Assembly: GCA_030694975.1 (NCBI GenBank) | Contig: JAUYTU010000019.1 | Span: forward strand, 62,001-126,000 | Origin: Erysipelotrichaceae bacterium | GTDB lineage: Bacteria; Bacillota_I; Bacilli_A; Erysipelotrichales; Erysipelotrichaceae | DNA: 64,000 nt | Direction of reading: 5' to 3' | Shown here: positions 23,778 through 32,819 of the stretch, piece by piece | How the letters are laid out: the number at the start of each line of letters is the position of its first letter | How positions within the stretch are numbered: the stretch's first letter is position 1 | Position numbers and translations under genes: made by a program | The notes under the pieces: generated by a model | Databases searched by the model: none | Told to the model about the DNA's origin: nothing | The model's input: the letters and a program-made list of their open reading frames with translations, nothing else

Positions 23778-24838
23778 AATCAGTACAATTAGGAAATCTG
23801 ACTCTGGATATTCCCATCATTCAAGGGGGTATGGGTATCGGAGTTTCACTGGGAAATCTGGCGGGTCATGTGATGAAAGAAGGCGGAATGGGTGTTATTT
23901 CGGCGGCTCAACCGGGCTTTGATAATCCCAACTTTGCCAGAAATCCGTTTGAATCAAATATTGAGGCACTAAGAAATGAAATTAAAAAGGCAAGAGATAT
24001 TGCCAAGGGTAAAGGACTGTTAGGTGTTAATATCATGGTTGCGGGAGAGCGTTATGATGAATATGCCAAAGCCATTGCGCATTTGGATATTGATGCGATT
24101 ATTTCCGGAGCCGGACTTCCGCTTAATTTGCCGGAAATGGTCGAAGGATCAAAAGCTTTGATAGCCCCAATCGTTTCCAGCGGTAAAGCCGCCTCTCTTT
24201 TATGCAAACGTTGGATCAGTCGTTATAACCGTTTGCCGGATTTCATCGTCATTGAAGGTCCGTTGGCCGGAGGTCATTTAGGATTCTCTTGGGATCAAAT
24301 CCGAAACAATCAGTTACCGGATTTGAAAGTGATTTTGGCGGATGTCATCGAGCAGATGAAGGCATTTGGTAAGAAAGTACCACTGTTTGCGGCGGGGGGC
24401 ATATATACCGGCAAGGACATTGCGGAAGTGATGGACTTGGGTGCGGATGGTGTACAAATGGGGACGCGGTTTATTGCGACCCATGAGTGTGATGCTCACC
24501 AGAACTTTAAGCAAGTCTTGTTGGATGCCAAAGCAGAAGATATTGATTATGTGATCAGTCCTTCCGGATTTCCGGGCAGAGGGATTCAAAATACGTTTAT
24601 TAAGAAGCTAACTGCGGAAGGGAAGATTGCGGTCCGACGTTGTGTCAATTGCTTGAAGCCGTGTAATCCAGCCAATACGCCCTATTGCATCACCGACGCT
24701 TTGATTGAAGCGGTTAAGGGAAATGTTGAGGAGGGTTTGGTATTTACCGGTTCCAATGGCTATCGCCTTGATAAGCTTACAAGTGTTCACGAACTTATGG
24801 ATGAATTAATTGAAGAGGCGAAGAGGTGTCTAAAATGA
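23774..24838 (+). CDS. Second FMN oxidoreductase, nitronate monooxygenase-like, in FASII operon
   Basis: 354 residues, a paralogue of FabK starting 4 bp inside its end. IPIIQGGMGIGVSLGNLAGHVMKEGGMGVISAA, VIEGPLAGGHLGF and PLFAAGGIYTGKDIAEVMDLGADGVQMGTRFIATHECDAHQNFK match the NPD/NMO family. A C-terminal segment RRCVNCLKPCNPANTPYCITDAL has four cysteines and could bind metal or a cluster; FabK proteins lack this. Its placement between fabK and fabD suggests a lipid-related role, for example in unsaturated-chain metabolism, but the reaction is not known. Confidence 0.85.
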   Translation: MKSVQLGNLTLDIPIIQGGMGIGVSLGNLAGHVMKEGGMGVISAAQPGFDNPNFARNPFESNIEALRNEIKKARDIAKGKGLLGVNIMVAGERYDEYAKAIAHLDIDAIISGAGLPLNLPEMVEGSKALIAPIVSSGKAASLLCKRWISRYNRLPDFIVIEGPLAGGHLGFSWDQIRNNQLPDLKVILADVIEQMKAFGKKVPLFAAGGIYTGKDIAEVMDLGADGVQMGTRFIATHECDAHQNFKQVLLDAKAEDIDYVISPSGFPGRGIQNTFIKKLTAEGKIAVRRCVNCLKPCNPANTPYCITDALIEAVKGNVEEGLVFTGSNGYRLDKLTSVHELMDELIEEAKRCLK

Positions 24839-25755
24839 AAATAGCCTTTCTGTTTGCCGGTCAAGGCGTTCAAAAAGTTGGAATGGGTGCGGATGTTTAT
24901 CTGAAGTTTCCAGCTTCAAGAAAAGTATATGATGCGGTAGATTTGGATTTTGACTTAAAGAAACTGTGTTTCGATGGTCCGCAGGATCAACTCAATGATA
25001 CCAACTTTACGCAGAGCTGTTTGTTGGTGACATCCCTAGCCATTGCTCATGCGGCAGTATCTGAGGGTATCATTCCCAGCGCTGTTGCAGGGTTGAGTCT
25101 GGGTGAGTACTCGGCACTGACATTTGCAAAGGCGTTCACTTTGAGCGATGCGGTGAATCTGGTTCGCAAGCGCGGGCAGATTATGGCATCTGCATTACCT
25201 ATTGGCACATCTTCGATGGCAGCGGTTCTTTCCGATGATATCGCTCTGATTGAGTCGGTGTGTAAAGATGAAGAAGTCAGAGCTCTAGGCGTCTGTGATG
25301 TTGCCAATAAGAACAGTGTCAATCAAACGGTCATCAGTGGTAATATCGAAGCACTTGCCAAAGCAACAGAACTTTTAATTGCCAGGGGAGTGCGACGAGT
25401 GATGCCACTCAATGTTTCAGGAGCGTTTCACAGCTCACTTCTAATAGAAGCATCCAAAGAATTAAATGTACTACTAAACAAAGTACCGATTGAAACACCT
25501 TTAATCGATGTCTATTTCAACATTTCCGGACAACCGGAGTCGGATATCATCTCCGCGTTAACCCGTCAAATTCACAGTACCGTGCAATTTGTGTCGACCA
25601 TTGAGAATATGGTTAAAGACGGTGTGGATACCTTTGTGGAGATCGGTCCGGGGACGGTGTTGTCGGGATTCGTGAAGAAAATCGCCCCACAAGTGAAGGT
25701 GTTTGCGATTGAGGATGAAGCGTCAATCGTGAAGCTGAAAGGAGAACTTCGATGA
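24835..25755 (+). CDS. fabD: Malonyl-CoA:ACP transacylase
   Basis: 306 residues from the ATG 8 nt after GAGG; an upstream GTG three codons earlier lies on the site itself. FLFAGQGVQKVGMG, GLSLGEYSALTFA (nucleophile Ser in GxSxG), and the late AFHSSLL His region define a FabD acyltransferase. It loads malonyl groups onto ACP. ATGA overlap with the preceding gene. Confidence 0.94.
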   Translation: MKIAFLFAGQGVQKVGMGADVYLKFPASRKVYDAVDLDFDLKKLCFDGPQDQLNDTNFTQSCLLVTSLAIAHAAVSEGIIPSAVAGLSLGEYSALTFAKAFTLSDAVNLVRKRGQIMASALPIGTSSMAAVLSDDIALIESVCKDEEVRALGVCDVANKNSVNQTVISGNIEALAKATELLIARGVRRVMPLNVSGAFHSSLLIEASKELNVLLNKVPIETPLIDVYFNISGQPESDIISALTRQIHSTVQFVSTIENMVKDGVDTFVEIGPGTVLSGFVKKIAPQVKVFAIEDEASIVKLKGELR

Positions 25756-26489
25756 GTAATTTGACAGTATTGGTGACCGGAGGAGCTTCGGGAATCGGAA
25801 AGGCTTGCGCACTCACTTTTGCTCAAGCAGGCTATAATGTCGTGGTTAATTACGGGCATTCTGAGCAGGCGGCGATAGACGTAACGAAACAATGCAGTGA
25901 ACTTGGCGTAGAGGCATTTGCGGTTAAGGCGGATGTATCAAAAAAGGACGAAGTAGATGCTATGGTCGATCTGACATTGAAAACGTTTGGTTCGATTGAT
26001 GTTTTGATCAATAATTCAGGCATTACGAAGGATAACTTATTATTACGTATGACCAGTGAAGATTTCTCGGATGTTCTCGATGTTAACCTATTAGGAACGT
26101 TTCACTGCATCAAATCGGTCGTTAAACCGATGATGAAAGCTCGTAAAGGCAAAATCATCAATATGGCATCCGTCATCGGACAAATTGGCAATGTCGGTCA
26201 AGCCAATTATGCGGCGTCGAAAGGCGGTATCATCGCTCTGACCAAAAGTGTAGCGCGGGAGTTGGCGTCGCGCAATGTAACATGCAATGCCATCGCTCCG
26301 GGGTTTATTCAAACCAAAATGACCGATGTGCTGAGTGATGAAGTTAAGAGTGGAATATTAGGGCAAGTGCCGTTGGCTCGTTTGGGCCAACCGGAAGAGG
26401 TAGCGAAGGTTGCTTTGTTTTTGGCAAGCGATGCCGCGAACTATATTACCGGTCAAGTCATCAATGTTGATGGCGGAATGGTTATGTGA
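25752..26489 (+). CDS. fabG: 3-oxoacyl-ACP reductase
   Basis: 245 residues. Short-chain dehydrogenase with GGASGIGKACA (NADPH site), NNSGITKDNLLLRM, and the Ser-Tyr-Lys centre in NMASVIGQIGNVGQANYAASKGG. It ends with ITGQVINVDGGMVM, the family C-terminus. It reduces beta-ketoacyl-ACP. Overlaps fabD by 4 bp. Confidence 0.95.
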   Translation: MSNLTVLVTGGASGIGKACALTFAQAGYNVVVNYGHSEQAAIDVTKQCSELGVEAFAVKADVSKKDEVDAMVDLTLKTFGSIDVLINNSGITKDNLLLRMTSEDFSDVLDVNLLGTFHCIKSVVKPMMKARKGKIINMASVIGQIGNVGQANYAASKGGIIALTKSVARELASRNVTCNAIAPGFIQTKMTDVLSDEVKSGILGQVPLARLGQPEEVAKVALFLASDAANYITGQVINVDGGMVM

Positions 26490-26498
26490 GGTAAAATG

Positions 26499-27734
26499 AT
26501 GCGTAGAGTTGTAATTACCGGTATGGGAGCCGTAACTCCCATCGGCAACACAGTCGAACAAATGTGGAACAGTGTACAAGAGGGTAAGTGTGGTATTGAT
26601 TCAATCACCGCCTTTGATACAAGTGAATATCGCGTCAAATTGGCCGCGCAGGTCAAGGATTTGGATGTCGAACAATATTTCACCAAGCGTGATGTGAAGT
26701 TCAATGATCGTTTTACGGTGTTTGCACGAGTCGCTGCGAAACAGGCGATCGCTGATTCGCTGCTTGATCTTGAAGCGATTGATCGCAATCAACTCGGTGT
26801 GATTGTCGGATCAGGTATCGGTGGATTGGCTTCCATTGAAAATGCGAAGGATAATCTTAATGATAAAGGACCAACCCGAATTTCACCGTTTTTCATTCCG
26901 ATGACCTTGATTAATCTGGCGGCCGGATCTGTGGCGATTGACGCAGGAGCGAATGGCCATTGTTCGTCGATTGTTACGGCTTGTGCCGCCGGAACCGATG
27001 CGATTGGAGTCGCCTTTCAAAAAATTCGTGATGGCTATGCGACGTGGATGATTGCGGGTGGCAGTGAAGCCTCGATTACACCGTTGGGTGTTGCGGGATT
27101 TATGGTCATGCGTGCCTTGCATGAGGGCGATGACCCTCATCATGCTTCGATTCCGTTTGATGAGAATCGTTCGGGTTTTGTCATGGGTGAGGGTTCGGCG
27201 ATCGTAGTTCTCGAAGAATTATCTTCAGCGTTAGCTCGCAATGCAAAGATTTATGGTGAAATCGTGGGCTACGGTACGACGTGTGATGCTAATCATATTA
27301 CGGCTCCACTCGAAGATGGTTCGATGGGTGCGATGGCGATGACGTTGGCGATTAAGGATGCCAACCTATTACCAAGTCAAGTCGATTATATCAATGCTCA
27401 TGGTACCAGTACGCCGTTGAATGACAAGACTGAAACCCTTGCGGTTAAGCGGGCGTTTGGTGATCATGCTCAACAACTATGGATGAGTTCGACTAAAGCC
27501 ATGACGGGGCATATGTTAGGGGCTTCCGGAGCGGTGGAGGCGATTATTTCTATCAAAGCTTTACAAGAAGGATTTATTCCGGCAACGATCAACTTGGTCA
27601 ATCAAGATCCGCTCTGTGATTTGGATGTGGTGGCCAATGTTGGCAGGAAGAAGGATATTCACTATGCTATGTCAAATTCATTGGGATTTGGCGGGCATAA
27701 TGCGTCCATCGTTTTGAAGAAATGGGAGGGTTAA
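26499..27734 (+). CDS. fabF: Beta-ketoacyl-ACP synthase II
   Basis: 411 residues. Two tandem ATGs exist; the second is 7 nt from GAGG and gives the usual MRRVVITGMGAVTP start, the first only 4 nt. VTACAAGTDAIG contains the catalytic Cys, INAHGTSTPLND and TGHMLGASGAVEAI the two active-site His. It elongates acyl-ACP with malonyl-ACP. Single condensing enzyme for elongation in this operon. Confidence 0.95.
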   Translation: MRRVVITGMGAVTPIGNTVEQMWNSVQEGKCGIDSITAFDTSEYRVKLAAQVKDLDVEQYFTKRDVKFNDRFTVFARVAAKQAIADSLLDLEAIDRNQLGVIVGSGIGGLASIENAKDNLNDKGPTRISPFFIPMTLINLAAGSVAIDAGANGHCSSIVTACAAGTDAIGVAFQKIRDGYATWMIAGGSEASITPLGVAGFMVMRALHEGDDPHHASIPFDENRSGFVMGEGSAIVVLEELSSALARNAKIYGEIVGYGTTCDANHITAPLEDGSMGAMAMTLAIKDANLLPSQVDYINAHGTSTPLNDKTETLAVKRAFGDHAQQLWMSSTKAMTGHMLGASGAVEAIISIKALQEGFIPATINLVNQDPLCDLDVVANVGRKKDIHYAMSNSLGFGGHNASIVLKKWEG

Positions 27735-27737
27735 ATC

Positions 27738-28166
27738 ATGCTTTATAATTCCGATCAGATTCAACAAATCATTCCCCATCGCTATCCGTTTCTGTTGGTC
27801 GATCAGATTCTTTCGATTGAAGATCAGAAAATCGTGGGAATCAAGGCGGTATCAGCCAATGAGATGCACTTTCTGGGTCACTTTCCGCAGAAGCATGTGA
27901 TGCCCGGGGTATTGATTATGGAAGCTTTGGCTCAAACCGGAGCGGTCCTGCTTTTATCACAAGAACCATTCAAAGGAAAACTCGCTTACTTTGCGGGGAT
28001 GGATAAAGTCCGTTTCAAACGTCAGGTCGTTCCGGGGGATGTCCTGCGTCTTGAGGTTGAGTTAGTCCAACAGCGCGGTGCGATTGGGTTTGCCAGTGCG
28101 AAGGCTTACGTGGGGGATCAGTTGGCAGCCAGTGGTGAACTGATGTTTGCTGTCGATTTGTCATGA
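27738..28166 (+). CDS. fabZ: 3-hydroxyacyl-ACP dehydratase
   Basis: 142 residues. [13 protein letters not shown] and [25 protein letters not shown] hold the catalytic His and Glu of the hot-dog-fold FabZ. It dehydrates beta-hydroxyacyl-ACP. Only one dehydratase gene is seen, and it overlaps plsC by 4 bp. Confidence 0.95.
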   Translation: MLYNSDQIQQIIPHRYPFLLVDQILSIEDQKIVGIKAVSANEMHFLGHFPQKHVMPGVLIMEALAQTGAVLLLSQEPFKGKLAYFAGMDKVRFKRQVVPGDVLRLEVELVQQRGAIGFASAKAYVGDQLAASGELMFAVDLS

Positions 28167-28837
28167 CGCTTTTCAATTGGTTTTTGGGAGTGTTGTTATT
28201 GATTCCGGCTCAAATCATGGGTCATGTCTTAAAGAATAAGGACTTTTCTACGAAGTATGATTGGTTACATCGTTGGTGTGTCTTTTTTATCAAGGCAAAT
28301 AAAATCTCTTTCAAAGTAGAAGGTGAACAACATCTTTCTCAAGATACGGTATTTTATGCATGCAATCACCAAAGTTTCATCGATCCAATCCTGATTACAG
28401 CTGCGATTCCATATCCGATGACCTATATCTCCAAAGCTGAGAACAATAAATTGCCGGTCGTGCGTTTGTGGGCGAAGAACATTGAGATGATCGCCTTTGA
28501 TCGTGCGGATTTCAATGAGAATGTGGCGATGTTGCGATCGGCGGCGAGAAAGTTACAAGAGGGAAGAAGCATTCTGATCTTCCCAGAAGGAACGCGCTCT
28601 AAAACCGATCAACTGTTACCGTTTAAGGTTGGTGCACTGTTGCCGGCAACGTTAGCAAAAGTGCCGATCGTTCCGGTAGCTCTGATTAATGCGAATTTAT
28701 TGAATCAACGAACAAAGATTAAGAAGGAAGTTATTGTTTCCATTGGAGAACCCATTCTTCCTTCTCAGTACAAAGGTTTATCTCATCAGCAGTTAAGTGA
28801 TCTGGTTTTCGATAAAATAAGCGCACTTAGAAAGTAG
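28163..28837 (+). CDS. plsC: 1-acyl-sn-glycerol-3-phosphate acyltransferase
   Basis: 224 residues. An N-terminal hydrophobic helix, then NHQSFIDP (the HX4D catalytic motif) and [23 protein letters not shown] (acyl acceptor motif) identify the PlsC family. It adds the second acyl chain to make phosphatidate at the membrane. Last gene of the FASII operon, linking chain synthesis to phospholipid assembly. Confidence 0.92.
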   Translation: MTLFNWFLGVLLLIPAQIMGHVLKNKDFSTKYDWLHRWCVFFIKANKISFKVEGEQHLSQDTVFYACNHQSFIDPILITAAIPYPMTYISKAENNKLPVVRLWAKNIEMIAFDRADFNENVAMLRSAARKLQEGRSILIFPEGTRSKTDQLLPFKVGALLPATLAKVPIVPVALINANLLNQRTKIKKEVIVSIGEPILPSQYKGLSHQQLSDLVFDKISALRK

Positions 28838-28873
28838 AAAAGTCGAGAGTTAAGTTTAAATTCAAAAACAACG

Positions 28874-28900
28874 AAAACCGAGAAATCATCTCGGTTTTTG
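28874..28900 (+). terminator. Terminator of the FASII operon
   Basis: AAAACCGAGA/TCTCGGTTTT hairpin with 5-nt loop and T run. It ends an operon of 13 genes. Confidence 0.9.
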
Positions 28901-28930
28901 TATATCTAAAAAATATTTACATTTATATAA

Positions 28931-28967
28931 TATATACCTTGACAGACGAGGTATATACTGATATTAT
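28931..28967 (+). promoter_or_regulatory. padR promoter with perfect operator
   Basis: TTGACA at 28939-28944, 17 bp, TATTAT at 28962-28967. The palindrome TATATACCT-N9-AGGTATATA (28931-28957) overlaps the -35 and spacer, as expected for autorepression by a PadR dimer. Confidence 0.8.
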
Positions 28968-28989
28968 GATATTGCAAAGGAGGGATGAC

Positions 28990-29310
28990 ATGAATATTAC
29001 ATCCGATATCCTGCGAGGACATACGGAGACCATCATCCTGAAACATCTGTTAGAAAAAGACAGCTATGGATATGAGATCAACAAGACCATCCAGGAAAAG
29101 ACGAATTATCTCTACGAACTTAAAGAAGCTACTTTGTATTCAGCCTTTCGACGGTTGGAAGCTGCCGGTCACATTGTCTCCTATTGGGGAGATGAAACGA
29201 CTGGTGCGCGCCGTCGCTATTATTCAATCACCAACGATGGACGAAAGTTCTATCACCAATCCAAACAAGAATGGGAAGAGGCGAAACTTTTCATTGATTC
29301 ACTGATTTAG
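28990..29310 (+). CDS. PadR family transcriptional regulator
   Basis: 106 residues from the ATG behind AAAGGAGGG. Winged-helix PadR protein: IILKHLLEKDSYGYEINKTIQEKTNYLYELKEATLYSAFRRLEAAGHIVSYWGDETTGARRRYYSITNDGRKFY is the classical PadR DNA-binding domain of the short subfamily 2. It probably represses its own operon, encoding the next two envelope proteins, in response to an envelope or drug signal. Operator is at 28931-28957. Confidence 0.9.
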   Translation: MNITSDILRGHTETIILKHLLEKDSYGYEINKTIQEKTNYLYELKEATLYSAFRRLEAAGHIVSYWGDETTGARRRYYSITNDGRKFYHQSKQEWEEAKLFIDSLI

Positions 29311-29324
29311 GGAGGATAAAAATC

Positions 29325-29981
29325 ATGATCGCAAAAATTAGAAATTACATTCAACGGGCATTTGAAGATGTACCTAAAACCAAGAAGTCGACTGAGTTGC
29401 AAGAAGAACTGATCAGCAATCTGGTCGAGAAGTTTAATGATCAGTTAAGATTAGGAAAAACAGAAGAAGAAGCGTATCAGAACGTTATCGCCGGTATCGG
29501 TGATTTAAGTGAATTGACCGAAGGGTTGCGTGAACGTCACGTTCTATCCGCAATTACGCCGGCGGACCGTAAGAGAAGCGCAATGTTAACGGCTATCGCC
29601 GTCGGATTATTCATTATCAGTCCGATGATGGTCGTCATATTCTCTGAATTTGGCTTAGAAACAGTTGGCATCAGCATGATGTTTACCAGCATAGCCATCG
29701 GTGTAGGTCTGTTGATTTACAATGGTGCGTCGAAGCCGAAGTACATCCGAGAAGAAGAGACGTTGGTGGAAGAATTTAAAGAATGGAAATCAAAGAATAC
29801 AAAGAATCGTGCATTATATGGAGCGTTGGGAGCTGCTTACTGGCTGATCGTGGTCGCAACTTACTTATACATCAGCTTCAACTATGCATCCTTCCATTAT
29901 TCCTGGATTATATTTATTATTGCTGCCGCAGTCTATAACATTATCAAAGCTCTGTATTTGATGGGACAAAAAGATGAGTAG
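29325..29981 (+). CDS. Permease-prefix (DUF1700-like) membrane protein
   Basis: 218 residues. The first ~75 residues are charged and helical with the pattern of permease prefix/HAAS domains (IQRAFEDVPKTKKSTELQEELISNLVEKFNDQLRLGKTEEEAYQNVIAGIGDLSEL); four transmembrane helices follow (about 83-105, 110-131, 155-178, 183-205). Such proteins sit between PadR regulators and DUF4097 proteins and are thought to belong to membrane-stress responses. Overlaps the next gene by 8 bp. Confidence 0.8.
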   Translation: MIAKIRNYIQRAFEDVPKTKKSTELQEELISNLVEKFNDQLRLGKTEEEAYQNVIAGIGDLSELTEGLRERHVLSAITPADRKRSAMLTAIAVGLFIISPMMVVIFSEFGLETVGISMMFTSIAIGVGLLIYNGASKPKYIREEETLVEEFKEWKSKNTKNRALYGALGAAYWLIVVATYLYISFNYASFHYSWIIFIIAAAVYNIIKALYLMGQKDE

Positions 29982-30882
29982 ACGTACCGTAGCATTATTG
30001 ACCGCCGCCGTCTGGACATTCGTTCTAGCCGGTGCGCTGGCCATCTTCTTCATCTTCGCACAGGGCAGCAATCCATTTTCAAACTTCAACCCTGTTAAAG
30101 GGGATATGAGACAATTACAACAACAAACCGTTAACGACGATGTGACCTCGATTTCTATTGAGTGGATCGCCGGAGGCGTTCATGTTAAGAAAGCGACCGA
30201 TGGGAAGTTTCAATTAGTTGAGAAGTCGCAGTTTGATCTGGATAAGAAACAGTGGGCCGCAGTAACCGTGAATAACGGGCGACTCACGATCAAAAGCCGC
30301 ATCAAATCCATCTGGAATATCTTTACCTTCTTTACACCAAGCAGTTATCTAGAATTGTACTTACCAGAAAAACTTTATGACGAATTTGTTATGCAATCCA
30401 CTTCCGGTGAATATATCATTGAAGATTTACAAGCAAAATCGTTGAACTTAGAAGCAACTTCCGGAAACTTCGACATCTTGCGTACGACAACGGAGAAGAT
30501 GGTTATTGAAGTGACGAGTGGAGACTTGGATATCGATCAATCGACAACAGACTCTTTGCAATTGAAACTGACTTCCGGCGATGCATCGTATAACGGTGTG
30601 GTTCGTGACTCTTGGAAAGCGGAAATGACCAGCGGACGCATTCTTGCGAATTTGTTAGAGGTTGCTCCAGGGGATGTTGATGTTGAAATGACGTCCGGTT
30701 TAATCGAAATGACCTTTGTTAAAGAAGCGGACTTTGAAGTTCGTGTAGAGAAGACTTCGGGATTGTTTAATGCCAACTGGCCTAATGCAAATTCGAGTTC
30801 ACCCTACAGATATCAGACGGGTCGCGATGATTACAATGTATCCATGACTAGCGGTATTGTTACGTTCAATGTTCAACCTTAG
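29974..30882 (+). CDS. DUF4097 beta-helix-like protein
   Basis: 302 residues: N-terminal transmembrane anchor (residues 7-31), then an extracytoplasmic region made of repeated TSGxxxI/L units (MQSTSGEYIIEDLQAKSLNLEATSGNF and later copies) characteristic of DUF4097, a right-handed parallel beta-strand repeat domain. Role unknown, likely at the outer face of the membrane. Third gene of the PadR operon, closed by a terminator. Confidence 0.85.
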   Translation: MSRRTVALLTAAVWTFVLAGALAIFFIFAQGSNPFSNFNPVKGDMRQLQQQTVNDDVTSISIEWIAGGVHVKKATDGKFQLVEKSQFDLDKKQWAAVTVNNGRLTIKSRIKSIWNIFTFFTPSSYLELYLPEKLYDEFVMQSTSGEYIIEDLQAKSLNLEATSGNFDILRTTTEKMVIEVTSGDLDIDQSTTDSLQLKLTSGDASYNGVVRDSWKAEMTSGRILANLLEVAPGDVDVEMTSGLIEMTFVKEADFEVRVEKTSGLFNANWPNANSSSPYRYQTGRDDYNVSMTSGIVTFNVQP

Positions 30883-30903
30883 GCACAGAAATGTGCCTTT
30901 TAT
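30881..30903 (+). terminator. Terminator of the PadR operon
   Basis: AGGCACA-GAAA-TGTGCCT hairpin and T run. Confidence 0.8.
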
Positions 30904-30933
30904 GTTAAAATAAAGGTATAACCGAGGTGCTCT

Positions 30934-31425
30934 ATGAAACAAATACATTTATCTGAACTCAATGTCTCATCATTTTCCTTATTTAACTATCAGTGGTGTC
31001 TTATTGGTGTGGCTAAACATAAGGTTAATGCTATGACGGCCAGTTGGGGATCCATCGGAACACTATGGAATCGACCGATCGCAACGATTTACGTGCGGCC
31101 GACCCGCTATACGCATGAATTAATTGAAAAAGACGATCACTTTACGCTGTCCTTCTTCTCCCAACAGCATCGACCGGTATTGAACTATATTGGATCAATC
31201 AGTGGTCGTGATCGTGATAAACTTAAGGAAAGCGGCATACCGTATCGTATTGAAAACGATGCACTTTACTTTGAACAAGCTGAATTGATTATTAAGTGTA
31301 AGAAAATCATGATGCAACCGCTGGATGAGAAGAACATTGATGACGATATCAAACGAAAAATGTATCCCAATGGGGATATTCATACCATGATTATCGGTGA
31401 AGTCGAAGAAGTCTGGATCAAATAA
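30934..31425 (+). CDS. Flavin reductase family protein
   Basis: 163 residues. N-terminal LNVSSFSLFNYQWCLIGVAKHKVNAMTASWGSIGTLWNRPIATIYVRPTRYTHELIEKDDHFTLSFF is the FMN-binding split-barrel of flavin reductase-like proteins. Such proteins bind FMN and reduce small electron acceptors or supply reduced flavin. No partner oxygenase is encoded nearby. Monocistronic with a convergent terminator. Confidence 0.85.
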   Translation: MKQIHLSELNVSSFSLFNYQWCLIGVAKHKVNAMTASWGSIGTLWNRPIATIYVRPTRYTHELIEKDDHFTLSFFSQQHRPVLNYIGSISGRDRDKLKESGIPYRIENDALYFEQAELIIKCKKIMMQPLDEKNIDDDIKRKMYPNGDIHTMIIGEVEEVWIK

Positions 31426-31451
31426 AAATAAGCGGGGCGACCCGCTTATTT
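31426..31451. terminator. Bidirectional terminator
   Basis: AAATAAGCGGG-GCGA-CCCGCTTATTT hairpin between the flavin reductase gene and the convergent alcohol dehydrogenase. Confidence 0.85.
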
Positions 31452-32609
31452 ACATAATTGATAGATTTGGATGACATCTTCCTTGGTCATCGGTACATAT
31501 GAATGTTTTAATGCGCCATATTTCACAGCTTTTTCGGCCATAAGTTCAAACTTTTCTTCATCGACACCCACATCACTTAATTTCATCGGAATTCCTAAGG
31601 AAGTAAAGAACTGCTCAGTAGCTTCAATCGTCTTTTTAGCAATGTCCATTTTATCAAGTTGTTCTGAAATCTTGAATACGTTGACACCCATGGATACAAA
31701 GCGGTCGACGGATTGTTCATTCAAAATGTGTTTCATCCAAGCCGGAATAATTATAGCTAATCCGACGCCGTGGGTTAAATCGTAGTAAGCACTGAGTTCA
31801 TGCTCGATGGAATGCACGTTCCAAGCTCCGGATTTGCCATTTCCTGTCAATCCGTTAAGAGCTAATGAACTTGCCCACGCCAGATTGGCACGAGCCGCAT
31901 AGTTCTCCGGTTCTTTCAACGCGATTGGAGCATATTTGATGACGGTAAGCATGACAGCTTCTGACATCTTATCTTGAATAAAGGCGTCTTCACCTTTTTT
32001 AAAATAACTCTCCAACACATGGGAGAAGGTGTCCGCCGCTCCTGCCGCTGTTTGCATCGGTGGTAATGAGTACAAATACGTCGGATCGATAAACGTTGCT
32101 TGAGGCAGGGTTGTCGGAGCTCCCATACCCAACTTTAACTGTTTTTCCTTGTTAGATATAACGGATCCGCGATTCATTTCCGAGCCGGTACCTGCCATGG
32201 TCAGAATGGTTACGATCGGTAGGGCTTGGGTAATTTTACGAGAATCCACTACCAAATCCCACGGATCTCCTTCGTAATAAAACGCAGCTGCCACCGCTTT
32301 GGTACAGTCAATAACACTGCCACCGCCAACCGCTAAGATAACATCGATGGCATGCTTGCGACATAACTCAACCCCGCGGTTGACCGAATCTAAACTTGGA
32401 TTGGGTTCAATATTCGCAAACTCAACAACATTGAACTTCTCCGATAACAAACTCATTACCTTATCATAGATTCCATTTTTCTTAATACTTCCGCCACCAT
32501 AGGCGAATAAAACATTTTTACCATACTTACCCAGTGTTGCAGGTAAATTTTTGATTTCTCCCTTACCGAAAAAAATCTCGGTATATACATGAAATTTAAA
32601 GTTGTCCAT
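31446..32609 (-). CDS. Iron-containing alcohol dehydrogenase (butanol-dehydrogenase-like)
   Basis: 387 residues. MDNFKFHVYTEIFFGKGEIKNLP at the start and AVGGGSVIDCTKAVAAAFYYEGDPWDLV identify the YqhD/BDH branch of Fe-ADHs; TMAGTGSEMNRGSVISN is the coenzyme loop and HVLESYF, HSIEHELSAYYDLTHGVGLAIIIPAWMKH hold the metal-binding His. It reduces aldehydes with NADPH or oxidises alcohols. Distinct from the first Fe-ADH at 9878-11032. Confidence 0.93.
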   Translation of the reverse strand: MDNFKFHVYTEIFFGKGEIKNLPATLGKYGKNVLFAYGGGSIKKNGIYDKVMSLLSEKFNVVEFANIEPNPSLDSVNRGVELCRKHAIDVILAVGGGSVIDCTKAVAAAFYYEGDPWDLVVDSRKITQALPIVTILTMAGTGSEMNRGSVISNKEKQLKLGMGAPTTLPQATFIDPTYLYSLPPMQTAAGAADTFSHVLESYFKKGEDAFIQDKMSEAVMLTVIKYAPIALKEPENYAARANLAWASSLALNGLTGNGKSGAWNVHSIEHELSAYYDLTHGVGLAIIIPAWMKHILNEQSVDRFVSMGVNVFKISEQLDKMDIAKKTIEATEQFFTSLGIPMKLSDVGVDEEKFELMAEKAVKYGALKHSYVPMTKEDVIQIYQLCK

Positions 32610-32819
32610 AAAAAAATCCTCCTACTTACATTCTACATCATTTGCCTGTGGATTCAACGTTAAGGCAACGATTGGTACAATGATGGGTAAATTAAAGGAA
32701 AATGCATCCTCGTTAATCGAACTAGTGAATGAATTGCGACCACTGATGGTATGCATATTCATTTGTTTGCATACAAAATTTGTGAATTGTGACATAATGA
32801 AGTTAATGGAGGAGATCAA

